Positions 22,349-29,941 of a stretch of DNA of 36,239 nt are shown here, in pieces; within the stretch, counting starts at the first letter, position 1, and every line of letters starts with the position of its first letter. Both the position numbers and the translations under genes were made by a program. Source of the stretch: Terriglobia bacterium (GTDB taxonomy: Bacteria; Acidobacteriota; UBA6911). The stretch spans positions 1 to 36,239 of the forward strand of contig JAIQGI010000054.1 of assembly GCA_020072565.1 (NCBI GenBank). Direction: 5' to 3'. The notes beneath the pieces were generated by a model that saw only the letters and a program-made list of their open reading frames with translations, was not told the origin of the DNA and made no database searches.

Positions 22349-23461
22349 CTATCTCTTCATGGGCATCAGCACGTATCGGTACTCGAACTCAGACTCGCCC
22401 GCCGGCCTCAGTTCCGCCTGGGTTTCGCCGTCCTTCAACCCAACTGTCACGTTCGCCGACCCGCAGGCGCCCAGGAAGTCGAGAACGTATTTCGGGTTGA
22501 ATCCGATCTCGAGCGCATCTCCCTCGTATTCCAGAGGAAGAATCTCGCAGGCTTCCCCGATCCCGACTGAACTTGCTGTAACCTTCAGAGTTCCGGCGTC
22601 GATTGCGAGCTTGATGCACCGAATGCGGTCGTCGGTCATGATGCCGGCCCGCTTCACTGCCTTCGCAACATCTGCCACGGGAACCGTGATCAGCTTGTCA
22701 TTGGCCTCGGGGAGCACCATTTCGTAGTTCGGGAATCTCGCGGTGAGCGTCCGACTGATAAGCCGCTTGCCCTCGACCGCGAAGAACAGCTTGTTCTCGC
22801 TTGTCCCGAATCCAACGACTGGGTCGCCATCGCCGATCAGCCCCTGAAGCTCCGCGAGCGCCTTATACGGAATTAGGGCTCTGATCTCTGAATCGACTTG
22901 GGTGAGGTCTACGCTCCTGGTCACGATTGCCAGTCGATGACCATCAGTCGCCACCATTCGCATCTGGGTAGGCGTCAGAATCAGCAACGCACCCGACAGC
23001 GAATAAGCCGAATCCTCTCTGGGGACGGCAAACGTCGTGCGCTGAATCATCGCCCTGAGCGCCGCCCCGGGAAGCGCGACTATCGTGTCGCTCGGGAAAT
23101 TCGGGATCTGCGGGAAGTGTTCGACAGGCAAGCCCGGCATCTTATATTCGGACTTCCCGGCCTTCAGTCCGACAAAATCGTTTTCGAGGAGCTTGATTCG
23201 GATCTCGGCGTCTTCCGGCTGAAGTCGCACAATGTCGAACAGGCGCTTCGCGGGGACGGTTGCCGCGCCTTCGTCCTCTGCCTGGACATCGCAACTTGCC
23301 TGGATCGAAACATCGAGGTCCGTGCCGGCAATAGTGAGTTTCTGGCCCTCGACACGTAGCAGAACATTCGCCAGGATCGGGATCGTGCTCCTTTGCTCGG
23401 TCACGCCCTTTGCCAGATCCAAGGGTTTTAAGATCTCGTTTCTCGAAACGATGAAGTCCAT
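22349..23461 (-). CDS. dnaN: DNA polymerase III beta subunit (sliding clamp)
   Basis: 370 residues from the ATG at 23461; an in-frame GTG at 23476 lacks support. Full bacterial clamp: domain 1 with 'STIPILANVLLRVEGQKLTI' and 'GTDLDVSIQ', domain 2 with 'SGALLILTPTQMRMVATDGHRLA' and 'LIPYKALAEL', domain 3 ending 'YRYVLMPMKR' with the C-terminal M-P-M-(K/R) that lines the protein-binding pocket. It would form the dimeric ring that holds a replicase on DNA. A complete clamp amid phage genes suggests that the phage brings its own processivity factor, probably acquired from a host chromosome. Its context (MazG-like, HNH, ninG-like) is phage. It ends in TAG. Confidence 0.93.
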   Translation of the reverse strand: MDFIVSRNEILKPLDLAKGVTEQRSTIPILANVLLRVEGQKLTIAGTDLDVSIQASCDVQAEDEGAATVPAKRLFDIVRLQPEDAEIRIKLLENDFVGLKAGKSEYKMPGLPVEHFPQIPNFPSDTIVALPGAALRAMIQRTTFAVPREDSAYSLSGALLILTPTQMRMVATDGHRLAIVTRSVDLTQVDSEIRALIPYKALAELQGLIGDGDPVVGFGTSENKLFFAVEGKRLISRTLTARFPNYEMVLPEANDKLITVPVADVAKAVKRAGIMTDDRIRCIKLAIDAGTLKVTASSVGIGEACEILPLEYEGDALEIGFNPKYVLDFLGACGSANVTVGLKDGETQAELRPAGESEFEYRYVLMPMKR

Positions 23462-23478
23462 GTTGTCCCTCTTCACAT

Positions 23479-23496
23479 CCTGGATTTTGTTCCAGG
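23479..23496 (-). other. short hairpin before dnaN
   Basis: CCTGGA (23479-23484) and TCCAGG (23491-23496) form a 6-bp stem with a 6-nt loop, about 20 bases before the clamp start. It may affect translation or mark transcript processing; there is no T-run of note. Confidence 0.4.
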
Positions 23497-23583
23497 GTTC
23501 CCGGCGCCAAGCCTTGGCTGCTGGGTTCGCGCCGTTCTGTTACTGGGCCGTTTACCTTTTCGCCGCGCCGCATTGCACGTGGG

Positions 23584-23823
23584 CTAATTCAGGTCGGGCC
23601 GCTTGCTTCCGACTGGGGTGGGGAAAAGCCTACTTGCGGGACGAGCCAGGCGAGAATCTGCTGTGGCTGTTTCCATCGGCTTTGGCATTTGCCGCATCAC
23701 GTTGCCGATCCCATTAAGTATCACCAGCGCAACACAGAGCATCCCGATCCCCAGGAACCAATTGTGCGCACCGAACGAGATCAGCACGCAACCGGCAATA
23801 AGCATCAGCAGATTCACGATCAC
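23584..23823 (-). CDS. small two-helix membrane protein
   Basis: 79 residues from a GTG at 23823 with AGAGGGA upstream. Two hydrophobic segments (IVNLLMLIAGCVLISFGAH, then WFLGIGMLCVALVILNGIG) occupy residues 2-42, followed by a basic, proline-containing cytoplasmic tail (SRLARPASRLFPTP). Small bitopic proteins of this size in phages can be holin-like or superinfection-exclusion proteins, but nothing diagnostic is visible and no endolysin lies beside it. It ends in TAG. Confidence 0.5.
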   Translation of the reverse strand: MIVNLLMLIAGCVLISFGAHNWFLGIGMLCVALVILNGIGNVMRQMPKPMETATADSRLARPASRLFPTPVGSKRPDLN

Positions 23824-23939
23824 AGTCCCTCTCCTCGTGACCCTGCTCGGCGGCCAGCAACACTCAAGGTAGTCGCCAGCCGCAGGCAGGGCCGTGTTTT
23901 CCAGGTCTTGAGCATCTCGCTCAGCACAGTCCCTGCGAA

Positions 23940-24152
23940 CTACTCGTTTGTAAAGTCTTCGAGTTGCGCCAGCACGTGGAGCGTGTCGCCGTTCATCATC
24001 GAGATTTCCAGGATTGGAGGTTCGTCCGGGTCGGGGCGGATCTCCCGGATAGAGGAAACTTGGTCGCCGGCAATCAGCGCCTCGCGGATATGAGGATCTT
24101 CCGCGCCGTCGCCATAGTCGAAGTAGTGCACTCGGTAAAAAGTTCGATCCAT
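23940..24152 (-). CDS. small acidic phage protein
   Basis: 70 residues from the ATG at 24152; AGGGGAAGG upstream is a good Shine-Dalgarno. Acidic throughout ('DYGDGAEDPHIREALIAGDQ', 'EIRPDPDEPPILEISMMNG'), net negative, suggesting a DNA-mimic-like or regulator-binding protein, but this is only a composition remark. No family recognised. The 116-base space to 23823 shows no gene. It ends in TAG. Confidence 0.55.
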   Translation of the reverse strand: MDRTFYRVHYFDYGDGAEDPHIREALIAGDQVSSIREIRPDPDEPPILEISMMNGDTLHVLAQLEDFTNE

Positions 24153-24167
24153 AATCCTTCCCCTAGA

Positions 24168-24677
24168 ATGGCAAAGGCCGCCATTTCTGACGGCCTCGTT
24201 ACTGTTTCTACTCTTGGCAGATTAGCTCATGAGGGAACTGAAGCCGCATCAGTTCCCGTGCATCAGCAACGCTCGTACCTCGGGTGCGATGGCCCTGCGG
24301 TTAAGCTCGCGCCCCAGTTGTGGGTCAGTTCGAATTCTCATGCTGTTGACTTTGGCTCGATAGTGGACATACTGGAGGCGTCATTCCTGAGCGGCCAAAA
24401 GCTCATCTGCGAAAGGTGTCAGCCGATCATGAAAACTTCGTACTTCTGTGTTAAGTGCAAGATGGCGGGATGCGGCTACATTCCATTGCTTGAGTTCAAC
24501 CCTGAGTTACACCTTAAACTGCGGGATCTGCAAGCATTTAAGGCCGTCCACGCAAAGTGTGGATTGGAGTTCATCTATGAGCCCGAGGACGTGGACCGGA
24601 AAGACTTAGACCACGTTCCAGATTTCACGCCCAATCCTGCCTTAGTGGCAGTTTTAGTGCCAAGAACCTCAAACTGA
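24168..24677 (+). CDS. possible plus-strand ORF with Cys-pair cluster
   Basis: No minus-strand gene fills 24200-24700, and this plus frame is open across it (169 residues from the ATG at 24168; the true start may be one of several GTG/ATG codons up to about 24430). The second half is the most gene-like: 'LICERCQPIMKTSYFCVKCK' holds two CxxC pairs, then 'LLEFNPELHLKLRDLQAF' and an acidic end 'YEPEDVDRKDLDHVPDF'. The first 60 codons are unconvincing and include a hairpin. It opposes all neighbouring genes; not recognised. Confidence 0.35.
   Translation: MAKAAISDGLVTVSTLGRLAHEGTEAASVPVHQQRSYLGCDGPAVKLAPQLWVSSNSHAVDFGSIVDILEASFLSGQKLICERCQPIMKTSYFCVKCKMAGCGYIPLLEFNPELHLKLRDLQAFKAVHAKCGLEFIYEPEDVDRKDLDHVPDFTPNPALVAVLVPRTSN
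24175..24196 (-). terminator. hairpin upstream of the 24152 gene
   Basis: AGGCCG (24175-24180) and CGGCCT (24191-24196), 6-bp stem, 10-nt loop. On the minus strand it is followed by TTGCCATTCTAGGGG, the Shine-Dalgarno of the 24152 gene: same arrangement as the hairpins in the late operon. Confidence 0.45.
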
Positions 24678-24713
24678 CGCACTACCCCCACCAGGCGCCT
24701 TCCCTTTTTGTCA

Positions 24714-25130
24714 TTATGGGGATGCTAGGATTGCTGTCTCGCCGGACTCGTTTTCCGGCAGTTCCGGCGCGTCCTCAGCTGGCGGGTCCACATCGGCTCC
24801 TGACAGATATTCGGCGAACGCGAACTCCAGGGATTGCCATAAATTTGTGTCGCTGATGTCGCCGTTGAGCTTCATCAGGTTTATGGCCTGCTCGATCATC
24901 TCGCCAACGGCCTCGGGCACTTTCGCTGTCTTGAAGATCCTGCGCAGGGGAATCCAGTCTTCCTGTCCCTCTCTCGGAAAACGCTTTCGCCGCGGCTTTG
25001 CCGCATTCGGATTCCCCCGTCCAAGGATCTCTCTTGCAAGGGCCCGGTCCTTTGGACAGAACATCTTCAGAATTGCCTCGTGGTCCGAGCAGTCATCCGT
25101 CACCTCGACCGTCAACGTCTCCTCATGCAA
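24714..25130 (-). CDS. hypothetical protein sharing a C-terminal domain with the ParB-like gene
   Basis: 138 residues from a TTG at 25130 with GGAGG six nt upstream. The region from about residue 58 to 110 ('DWIPLRRIFKTAKVPEAVGEM', 'NLWQSLEFAFAEYLSG') aligns by eye with the last 60 residues of the upstream ParB-like protein ('NWVPLATIFDGDSVPEAAAKV', 'NRWQAIELWAADHLSG'). It is probably a duplicated interaction domain that lets the two proteins share a partner. The N terminus (TDDCSDHEAILKMFCPKD) and acidic C-terminal tail are unassigned. It ends in TAA, three bases before the ParB-like gene in gene order. Confidence 0.6.
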   Translation of the reverse strand: MHEETLTVEVTDDCSDHEAILKMFCPKDRALAREILGRGNPNAAKPRRKRFPREGQEDWIPLRRIFKTAKVPEAVGEMIEQAINLMKLNGDISDTNLWQSLEFAFAEYLSGADVDPPAEDAPELPENESGETAILASP

Positions 25131-25133
25131 CTG

Positions 25134-26048
25134 TCACCTCCCGGATAAATGATCAGCGGCCCAGAGTTCAATTGCTTGCCAACGATTTTTGGCGCCAACG
25201 TTCCCGTCAGCCTCCATTTTGTCCACTGCCTCCTGGATGACCTTGGCCGCGGCTTCCGGTACGGAATCGCCATCGAAAATGGTCGCAAGGGGCACCCAGT
25301 TCTCGCCGGCTTCCGCCTGCCCTCGCTTCACGAGGTAGAAATGGACGATGTCCAGGAGCCGCGCCATGATTGCCGCGGCGTTCACGACCTGATGCAAGCT
25401 GGAGATCTTCTGGGCGGCATCCTTGAAGCGGTCGAAATCCGCTTTGTCCGCGATGTAGATGTGGGCGTCGGACGAGAGCAGTTCGAGCACTTCCTTGAAT
25501 CGCTGAAAATCGCGGTCCACAAACAGGATGTTCACCAGTTCGTAGTCGATGTCGAACATCACCGGGTCGGCCTTGACGTCCACGTTCGGGATTTCGATGT
25601 CCAGGTCCGTCAGCCCGCTCTCGATCTTGGCGTTGATATCGTCGATCTCTTGATAAAGTTGCGCCAGGATCTGCTTGTCGTCATACCCGTTCAACGAGTT
25701 GTGCGCCAGCTGTTTGGCAACTACATCCGACCTTTTCAGCGGCGTCTGATCGTTCAAGACATAAATTTCCGTCAGGCCGGCTTTCCTGCTCGCCCTCGTG
25801 CGATGATGGCCGCTCAGGATCATAAACTCCGAGTTTGGGTCCTCCGGGCTCGGGTTGCAGGTAAACGGCAGCGATTCCAGCCGACCGCTCTGCTTGATGT
25901 TCTGCGCCAGCCGCTCAAATTTCTCGGGTGCCATGATCCTGGCGTTCTTGTCTTGCTCGCGCAGACAATCGAGGTGAACCCGCCAGATCGAAAGCCCGCT
26001 CTCGAGGTCACAGACTTTCTGCCGTTTCGATAGGTTTGGATGCGCCAT
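25134..26048 (-). CDS. ParB/Srx-like nuclease or DNA-binding protein
   Basis: 304 residues from the ATG at 26048 (overlapping the upstream gene by 40 bases). ParB N-terminal-like domain: 'FERLAQNIKQSGRLESLPFT' then 'EFMILSGHHRTRASRKAGLTEI' with the GHHRTRA box (80-86), the nucleotide-binding motif of the ParB/sulfiredoxin fold. 'RSDVVAKQLAHNSLNGYDDK' follows, then a central alpha-beta region and a C-terminal domain (about 243-303) repeated in the next gene. Phages often pair such proteins with DNA-modification enzymes, as here. CTP-binding, nicking or kinase activity cannot be told from the sequence. No ParA partner is present, so plasmid-like partition is unlikely. Confidence 0.75.
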   Translation of the reverse strand: MAHPNLSKRQKVCDLESGLSIWRVHLDCLREQDKNARIMAPEKFERLAQNIKQSGRLESLPFTCNPSPEDPNSEFMILSGHHRTRASRKAGLTEIYVLNDQTPLKRSDVVAKQLAHNSLNGYDDKQILAQLYQEIDDINAKIESGLTDLDIEIPNVDVKADPVMFDIDYELVNILFVDRDFQRFKEVLELLSSDAHIYIADKADFDRFKDAAQKISSLHQVVNAAAIMARLLDIVHFYLVKRGQAEAGENWVPLATIFDGDSVPEAAAKVIQEAVDKMEADGNVGAKNRWQAIELWAADHLSGR

Positions 26049-27480
26049 ATTTCGCCTTGAACTCCTCCAGGTACGCCCGCAGCGCCTCCTGAAACGACTG
26101 GTCCCGGAACTCACACTCGTAGCGGATCTTGTATAGCCCGTTCGATTCCTTTTCCCGGCTGACGAGCTTGAGCAATCCGCTGTTCAGCTTCACGTGCCGG
26201 TATTTCGCCAGGCAGGTCGTCTTCAGGCCGGTCAGCGTGTAGAAGCGGTTGGCCTTCGAGAGGTCCCGCCGCAACACCGCGCCCATATCCCGGCAGGTGA
26301 TGAGACACATCAGCAGGCGGTTGATGTTCGGATAGCGCCGCGAAGGAGCCGAGAATCCAAAGGTCTCCTCGATCTTGTCCGACTTCAGGCGGAGCAGGTT
26401 TGAGGCGTGAAATCCGACCGTGCCAAACACCTTGCTGTCAATCAGGATCAGGTAATACCGCTCCGACTTGGTCACGCCCAGGCGGTGAGCCCACAGCTCC
26501 CGGTAGTACAGAGCCTGTGGCATCTCGACCGGAACGAACCGCACGATGCTCTCGGGATAAAGCTCGTCGTCAGGTCCCCAGATGCGCAGGTTCTTGTAAG
26601 GCTTTAACTCCTTGTCGTTCGTCCACGCAATCGTGCCCTTGATGTCCAGGCCGTCGAGCAGTTCGGGCTTGGTCAGGAGCCAGAAATCAAAGCGGTCTTT
26701 CTTGTACCGCTTTGCGAACACGCAGTCGGCGCCAAGCCCGTCCAGGGAATACCCAAACTTCCCCCAAAAGGTAGGGAACGGATACTGCTTGGTCTGGGCG
26801 TACAGCCGCAGGTATTCCTCTTTCATGTCGAACTGGGCGATGCCGGGATCCCATTTGACGATTTGCTCAATGGGGCCGAACATCTTGTTGTACCCGCCCT
26901 TGTACGCCGGCGGGTTCACCAGGAGGATTGTTTTGTCTGTGTGCGGCCGGGCGATCACATCGCGTAGGTCGGCCACTTCATAGGACATCCCCTGATAGGT
27001 CGCGGCTGCCTTGCGCAGTACGTCCTCCAGGCCGGCGACGTATCTTTCCCGGTTTGCCAGAAGCTCATCATGGACCACGCGCTCGTAATAAAGGTGCGTC
27101 CGCAATTGCCTGAGCTTGATCAGCCAGAGCAGGTAGGCGGCTTTCTTAAAATCGTCCTCAAGTGCCTCATAGCGTTCCCGGACGGGCTCGACTCTGGAGC
27201 CCACTGTCGCTGATTCCACGATTTCAAATCCCAGCGACTCCAAAGGGCGGCCTGAGTAAAGGCATCCCAGCATCGACGAGAACACGGAGATGTCGCTCGT
27301 CTCGATGGCTTTCGCCGGGAAGCCGGCTTCGATGGCGCATTTGGGAAGCGTGAATTGCCCGGCCGCGACAACACCGATCCGGTCGAATCCCTTTGCGCGG
27401 AGATGCCGCAGGGCTGCGATAATGAACTTCCGCTGCTCTGGCGGAGTGACGCCCAGGAATACTTTGTCGAGTTGCTGCAT
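26008..27480 (-). CDS. putative DNA-base modification enzyme (adenine-MTase-like N, GNAT-like C)
   Basis: 490 residues from the ATG at 27480. The N-terminal part resembles D12-type adenine methyltransferases: 'KFIIAALRHLRAKGF' and 'VVAAGQFTLPKCAIEAGF' then 'IETSDISVFSSMLG' (45-72) as a motif X/I-like region, and 'TILLVNPPAYKGGYNKMFG' (184-202) as a motif IV-like NPP box (Ala where NPPY has Tyr). The C-terminal half (about 300-490: 'SERYYLILIDSKVFGTVGFH', 'TLTGLKTTCLAKYRHVKL', 'GLYKIRYECEFRDQSF') has the strand-turn pattern of an acetyltransferase-like domain; a similarity to Mom-type enzymes is only suggestive. It is followed by, and overlaps, the ParB-like gene. It could be a phage anti-restriction modification enzyme; methyltransferase-only is the plain alternative. 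Confidence 0.5.
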   Translation of the reverse strand: MQQLDKVFLGVTPPEQRKFIIAALRHLRAKGFDRIGVVAAGQFTLPKCAIEAGFPAKAIETSDISVFSSMLGCLYSGRPLESLGFEIVESATVGSRVEPVRERYEALEDDFKKAAYLLWLIKLRQLRTHLYYERVVHDELLANRERYVAGLEDVLRKAAATYQGMSYEVADLRDVIARPHTDKTILLVNPPAYKGGYNKMFGPIEQIVKWDPGIAQFDMKEEYLRLYAQTKQYPFPTFWGKFGYSLDGLGADCVFAKRYKKDRFDFWLLTKPELLDGLDIKGTIAWTNDKELKPYKNLRIWGPDDELYPESIVRFVPVEMPQALYYRELWAHRLGVTKSERYYLILIDSKVFGTVGFHASNLLRLKSDKIEETFGFSAPSRRYPNINRLLMCLITCRDMGAVLRRDLSKANRFYTLTGLKTTCLAKYRHVKLNSGLLKLVSREKESNGLYKIRYECEFRDQSFQEALRAYLEEFKAKYGASKPIETAESL

Positions 27481-27597
27481 GGTTCGCCGCTGAGGGGATA
27501 TTATTTCGTTAGTAGACCCGGTGTCTGCGCAAGCGATATGCTAAGATCGCGTTTCTTGTAGGCGGATCAGCTCTTGTCGCCTCAGACCAGGGGGTGA

Positions 27598-28347
27598 ATG
27601 CCTTTTATGCCTACTCAAGAAGAAACTGCTGTTCAACCACTCAACAAGGATTCCTCGTTCGACAATAAGAGCAGCATTGTCCGGCGTGCGCGCATCAAGA
27701 CGGCCATTGGGGATGCCGTCCTGGGAATCGTTTTGTTCGGTGCGGCGGGAGATCTGGTCTGGCTGCAGGGGTGGGCTTACATGGCGGTTCTCCTTGCCAG
27801 CACTATCTTGTCGTTATTCGGTCCGTTTCAGATCGACGCAGGCCTGATGCAGGAGCGAATGTCGAAAAAGCCGGACGCAAAACAGTGGGATTGGTTTTTC
27901 GTCGCCCTGGTGGGTATTCTGACCTTCGCCGAACTGATTGTCCCCGCATTCGATCATCGCTGGGGATGGACACACCAGCTACGCCCTTGGATGAGCTGGC
28001 TCGGCCTCGCCATGGTGGCCTTAGGAACCCTGATCCTAATCTGGAGCATGCGTGTCAATCGCTTCTTCTCAGCCGTCATTCGAATTCAGAGTGACCGCGG
28101 ACACCACGTCATATCGACAGGGCCGTACCGCAAGGTCCGCCATCCTGGCTACGCGGGTTGGGGCGTACGCACCTTGGGAGTCCCGCTGCTGCTCGGATCC
28201 CTTTGGGCTTTTATCCCCGCGAGCCTGTTCGTCGCTTCCTTTGTTATCAGGACGAGTCTTGAGGATCGGATCCTCCAGGCAGAATTGCCGGGTTACTCGG
28301 AGTATGCGTCAACTGTGAGAGCCAAGCTTCTGCCGGGAATTTGGTAG
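27598..28347 (+). CDS. isoprenylcysteine carboxyl methyltransferase-like membrane protein
   Basis: 249 residues from the ATG at 27598 (an in-frame ATG at 27607 is also possible). Several hydrophobic segments ('AVLLASTILSLFGPF', 'WFFVALVGILTFAELIVPAF', 'SWLGLAMVALGTLILIWSM', 'LGVPLLLGSLWAFIPASLFVASF'). The C-terminal signature 'STGPYRKVRHPGYAGWG' and 'EDRILQAELPGYSEYASTVR' is that of the ICMT/PEMT-like family, which uses S-adenosylmethionine at the membrane. Substrate in bacteria is unknown. It is on the plus strand between minus-strand phage genes, so it is host-derived or a moron. Convergent with the DUF488-like gene, 85 bases away. Confidence 0.8.
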   Translation: MPFMPTQEETAVQPLNKDSSFDNKSSIVRRARIKTAIGDAVLGIVLFGAAGDLVWLQGWAYMAVLLASTILSLFGPFQIDAGLMQERMSKKPDAKQWDWFFVALVGILTFAELIVPAFDHRWGWTHQLRPWMSWLGLAMVALGTLILIWSMRVNRFFSAVIRIQSDRGHHVISTGPYRKVRHPGYAGWGVRTLGVPLLLGSLWAFIPASLFVASFVIRTSLEDRILQAELPGYSEYASTVRAKLLPGIW

Positions 28348-28432
28348 GCCGGAGGCCCGCACCGCTCTGTGCCAGAACACGCATCAAGAAATGCCGCGGT
28401 CCCCTTCGACGCCACGGCCCCTTGCGTGGAGA

Positions 28433-28867
28433 CTACAACAGACGCAACTGCGGCTTCTTCTTCGTTTGTGCACCCGGTTGCTTCGCCGCCCAGGTCGGAC
28501 TCAGCGGCATCGCATGATACGCAGGCACCTCGCTTCGCTGAAAGCCCATCTCGCTGATTTCGATCCCAAGCGCGGCTTCCAACCATTCGGCGACCAGGCG
28601 CCGATGACACTTGTGCCAGTGCGGGGCAGGGTTCTCCCAGCAGAGCAGAATCGCGTCCATGCCGAGATCTTCGAACACCTTCCGCGGATCCAGCTTTGAG
28701 AGCAGTTCGGAGTACATCCGATCGAATCCCTCATCACCAGCCCGCAGCATCTCGCGCGTCGGCCTCAGCGGCTCGTAGACCTTGCCGTCGTAAAACCTGG
28801 GCAGGCCCCGCGAGATCGCCCACGCATCCGGATTTCCTTTCGTTCTGAAGAAATTGCTTGTCAGCAT
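28433..28867 (-). CDS. DUF488-like protein
   Basis: 144 residues from the ATG at 28867. 'NPDAWAISRGLPRFYDGKVYEPL' with 'ILLCWENPAPHWHKCHRRLVAEWL' and the 'GIEISEMG' end are the DUF488 pattern: a conserved C-W-E ... C-H-R box (Cys, Glu, Cys/His). Activity is unknown. The C-terminal 25 residues are Lys/Gln-rich (AAKQPGAQTKKKPQ). It is transcribed with the tRNA from the promoter at 29023-28994. It ends in TAG. Confidence 0.7.
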   Translation of the reverse strand: MLTSNFFRTKGNPDAWAISRGLPRFYDGKVYEPLRPTREMLRAGDEGFDRMYSELLSKLDPRKVFEDLGMDAILLCWENPAPHWHKCHRRLVAEWLEAALGIEISEMGFQRSEVPAYHAMPLSPTWAAKQPGAQTKKKPQLRLL

Positions 28868-28885
28868 CCTTTCGCCCGTTAGAGT

Positions 28886-28961
28886 TGGCTGAGGGGCGAG
28901 GTCTCGAACCGTCGATTTCCGGGTTTAAGGCCCAGCGTCCTGCCTGTTAGACGACCCCTCA
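28886..28961 (-). tRNA. tRNA-like gene with UUA anticodon (candidate ochre-reading)
   Basis: 76 nt including CCA encoded at 28888-28886. Acceptor TGAGGGG/CCCCTCA (7 bp), D stem GTCT/GGAC, anticodon stem CTGGG/CCCGG (one G-U), loop CCTTAAA, discriminator G. By standard numbering bases 34-36 are UUA, which pairs with UAA. Two oddities: base 33 is C where U is near-universal, and the T stem CGA-GG/CCTCG needs one bulged C. The D-arm/acceptor style resembles tRNA-Glu. It could be a phage suppressor tRNA, or a degenerate tRNA. It lies 30 nt downstream of a predicted promoter. Confidence 0.6.
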
Positions 28962-28993
28962 AAATAGATGGACATGAACCTTTCATGGTGTCA

Positions 28994-29023
28994 ACTATAC
29001 ATCAGGTGACAATGCATTGTCAA
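28994..29023 (-). promoter_or_regulatory. sigma70-like promoter P1 with palindromic operator
   Basis: On the minus strand TTGACA (29023-29018), 18-nt spacer, TATAGT (28999-28994). TGACAATGCATTGTCA (29022-29007) is a perfect 16-bp palindrome overlapping the -35 box, a plausible repressor site. It would transcribe the tRNA and the DUF488-like gene. The -35 box overlaps the stop codon of the upstream gene. Same TTGACAATGCATTG string as P2 at 31064. Confidence 0.75.
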
Positions 29024-29445
29024 TCGCAATGCAACGGACGACGCGGTTGCCTCTCTATGCTTTTGCCGCGCAGCCTTCGAATGCTGTCCTCGCTTGGTGC
29101 TGCGAGCCCCGATAGGTCTGAGCCGAGCGTGGTCAGTATTCGGTTTGGACGGCCGCTGTCTCTCGATGGGCCGCCTTCGCCGCATCTCGCCGGGTTGATC
29201 GCGCGAGCCGAAGGCACCGGCTTGAACTCAGGACCGCACTTCCATAGGTCCATCAGCGATGCAGCCAGGTCCGTAATCTGGTAGAGCCGTTGAGGCCTGT
29301 TCCAGACAATGGCCTTGATCAGTTCGCCGCTGCCCTGGTCTCGTACGGCCGTCCGGGCCAGCTTGTCGAATACCTGGTCCGTGATGAAGATGCGCTCGCC
29401 TTTCGGATTCAGGATTTCGCCGTAAAACCGATGTTTTGGACGCAT
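29020..29445 (-). CDS. hypothetical phage protein
   Basis: 141 residues from the ATG at 29445 (GGCGGAG just upstream). The first 75 residues are gene-like ('YGEILNPKGERIFITDQVFDKLAR', 'LIKAIVWNRPQRLYQITDLAASL'). The C-terminal 60 are low in information and Arg/Pro-rich and may be read-out. No recognised domain. Its TGA overlaps the P1 promoter palindrome. Confidence 0.5.
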   Translation of the reverse strand: MRPKHRFYGEILNPKGERIFITDQVFDKLARTAVRDQGSGELIKAIVWNRPQRLYQITDLAASLMDLWKCGPEFKPVPSARAINPARCGEGGPSRDSGRPNRILTTLGSDLSGLAAPSEDSIRRLRGKSIERQPRRPLHCD

Positions 29446-29523
29446 AGCTCCGCCTTATGGCTCTCCGGGATTTTTGCGACTCCGGGGATGTCGTACTGTT
29501 TGGAATTGGAAAAGGTAAATTGT

Positions 29524-29934
29524 TTAAGTGCGTGCCTTGCGGATCTTCCTTTCGATCACCGCCTCAATCCTGGCGAGCTGGCCGCGCTCAAGGCCGTAGT
29601 ACTCCGTGATTTCCTGGCGCGGCCACTCATCCATGAGGGCGCCGATGATCTCCCGCTCGTCTGGGGTCAACTCGGCGCCCTCTACAAGTCGCTTTCTCGC
29701 AGCGTCGCGCTCGCTTAACATGTCAAAGGTCTGGCCGTTCGTATCCGCCCAATCGCCAAACCACCGTGCGAGTATCTGCCGGCGATTGACCTGCCAAGCC
29801 GTGAGCTTTTCCGCCTCGACTACTAAATCTTCTCTGGGCGGGACCATTTCCGGATGGTTATGTAACCATTGCTCTGCCTCCGTTCGTTCTTGTTCGTTTC
29901 TGAACCTGTATCCACGAGATTCCAGGAAACCCAT
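29524..29934 (-). CDS. helix-turn-helix protein, paralogue of the 30329 gene
   Basis: 136 residues from the ATG at 29934. N-terminal 'RFRNEQERTEAEQWLHNHPEMVP' mirrors 'VFSSEQEKVQAEQWFKRHAHEIP' of the 30329 protein, and 'LTPDEREIIGALMDEWPRQEITEYYGLERGQLARIE' is a sigma-region-4/LuxR-type HTH like the one there. Probably a phage transcription regulator or a remote relative of late-gene activators. The start has a poor Shine-Dalgarno. It ends in TAA. Confidence 0.6.
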   Translation of the reverse strand: MGFLESRGYRFRNEQERTEAEQWLHNHPEMVPPREDLVVEAEKLTAWQVNRRQILARWFGDWADTNGQTFDMLSERDAARKRLVEGAELTPDEREIIGALMDEWPRQEITEYYGLERGQLARIEAVIERKIRKART

Positions 29935-29941
29935 GTTGCCT

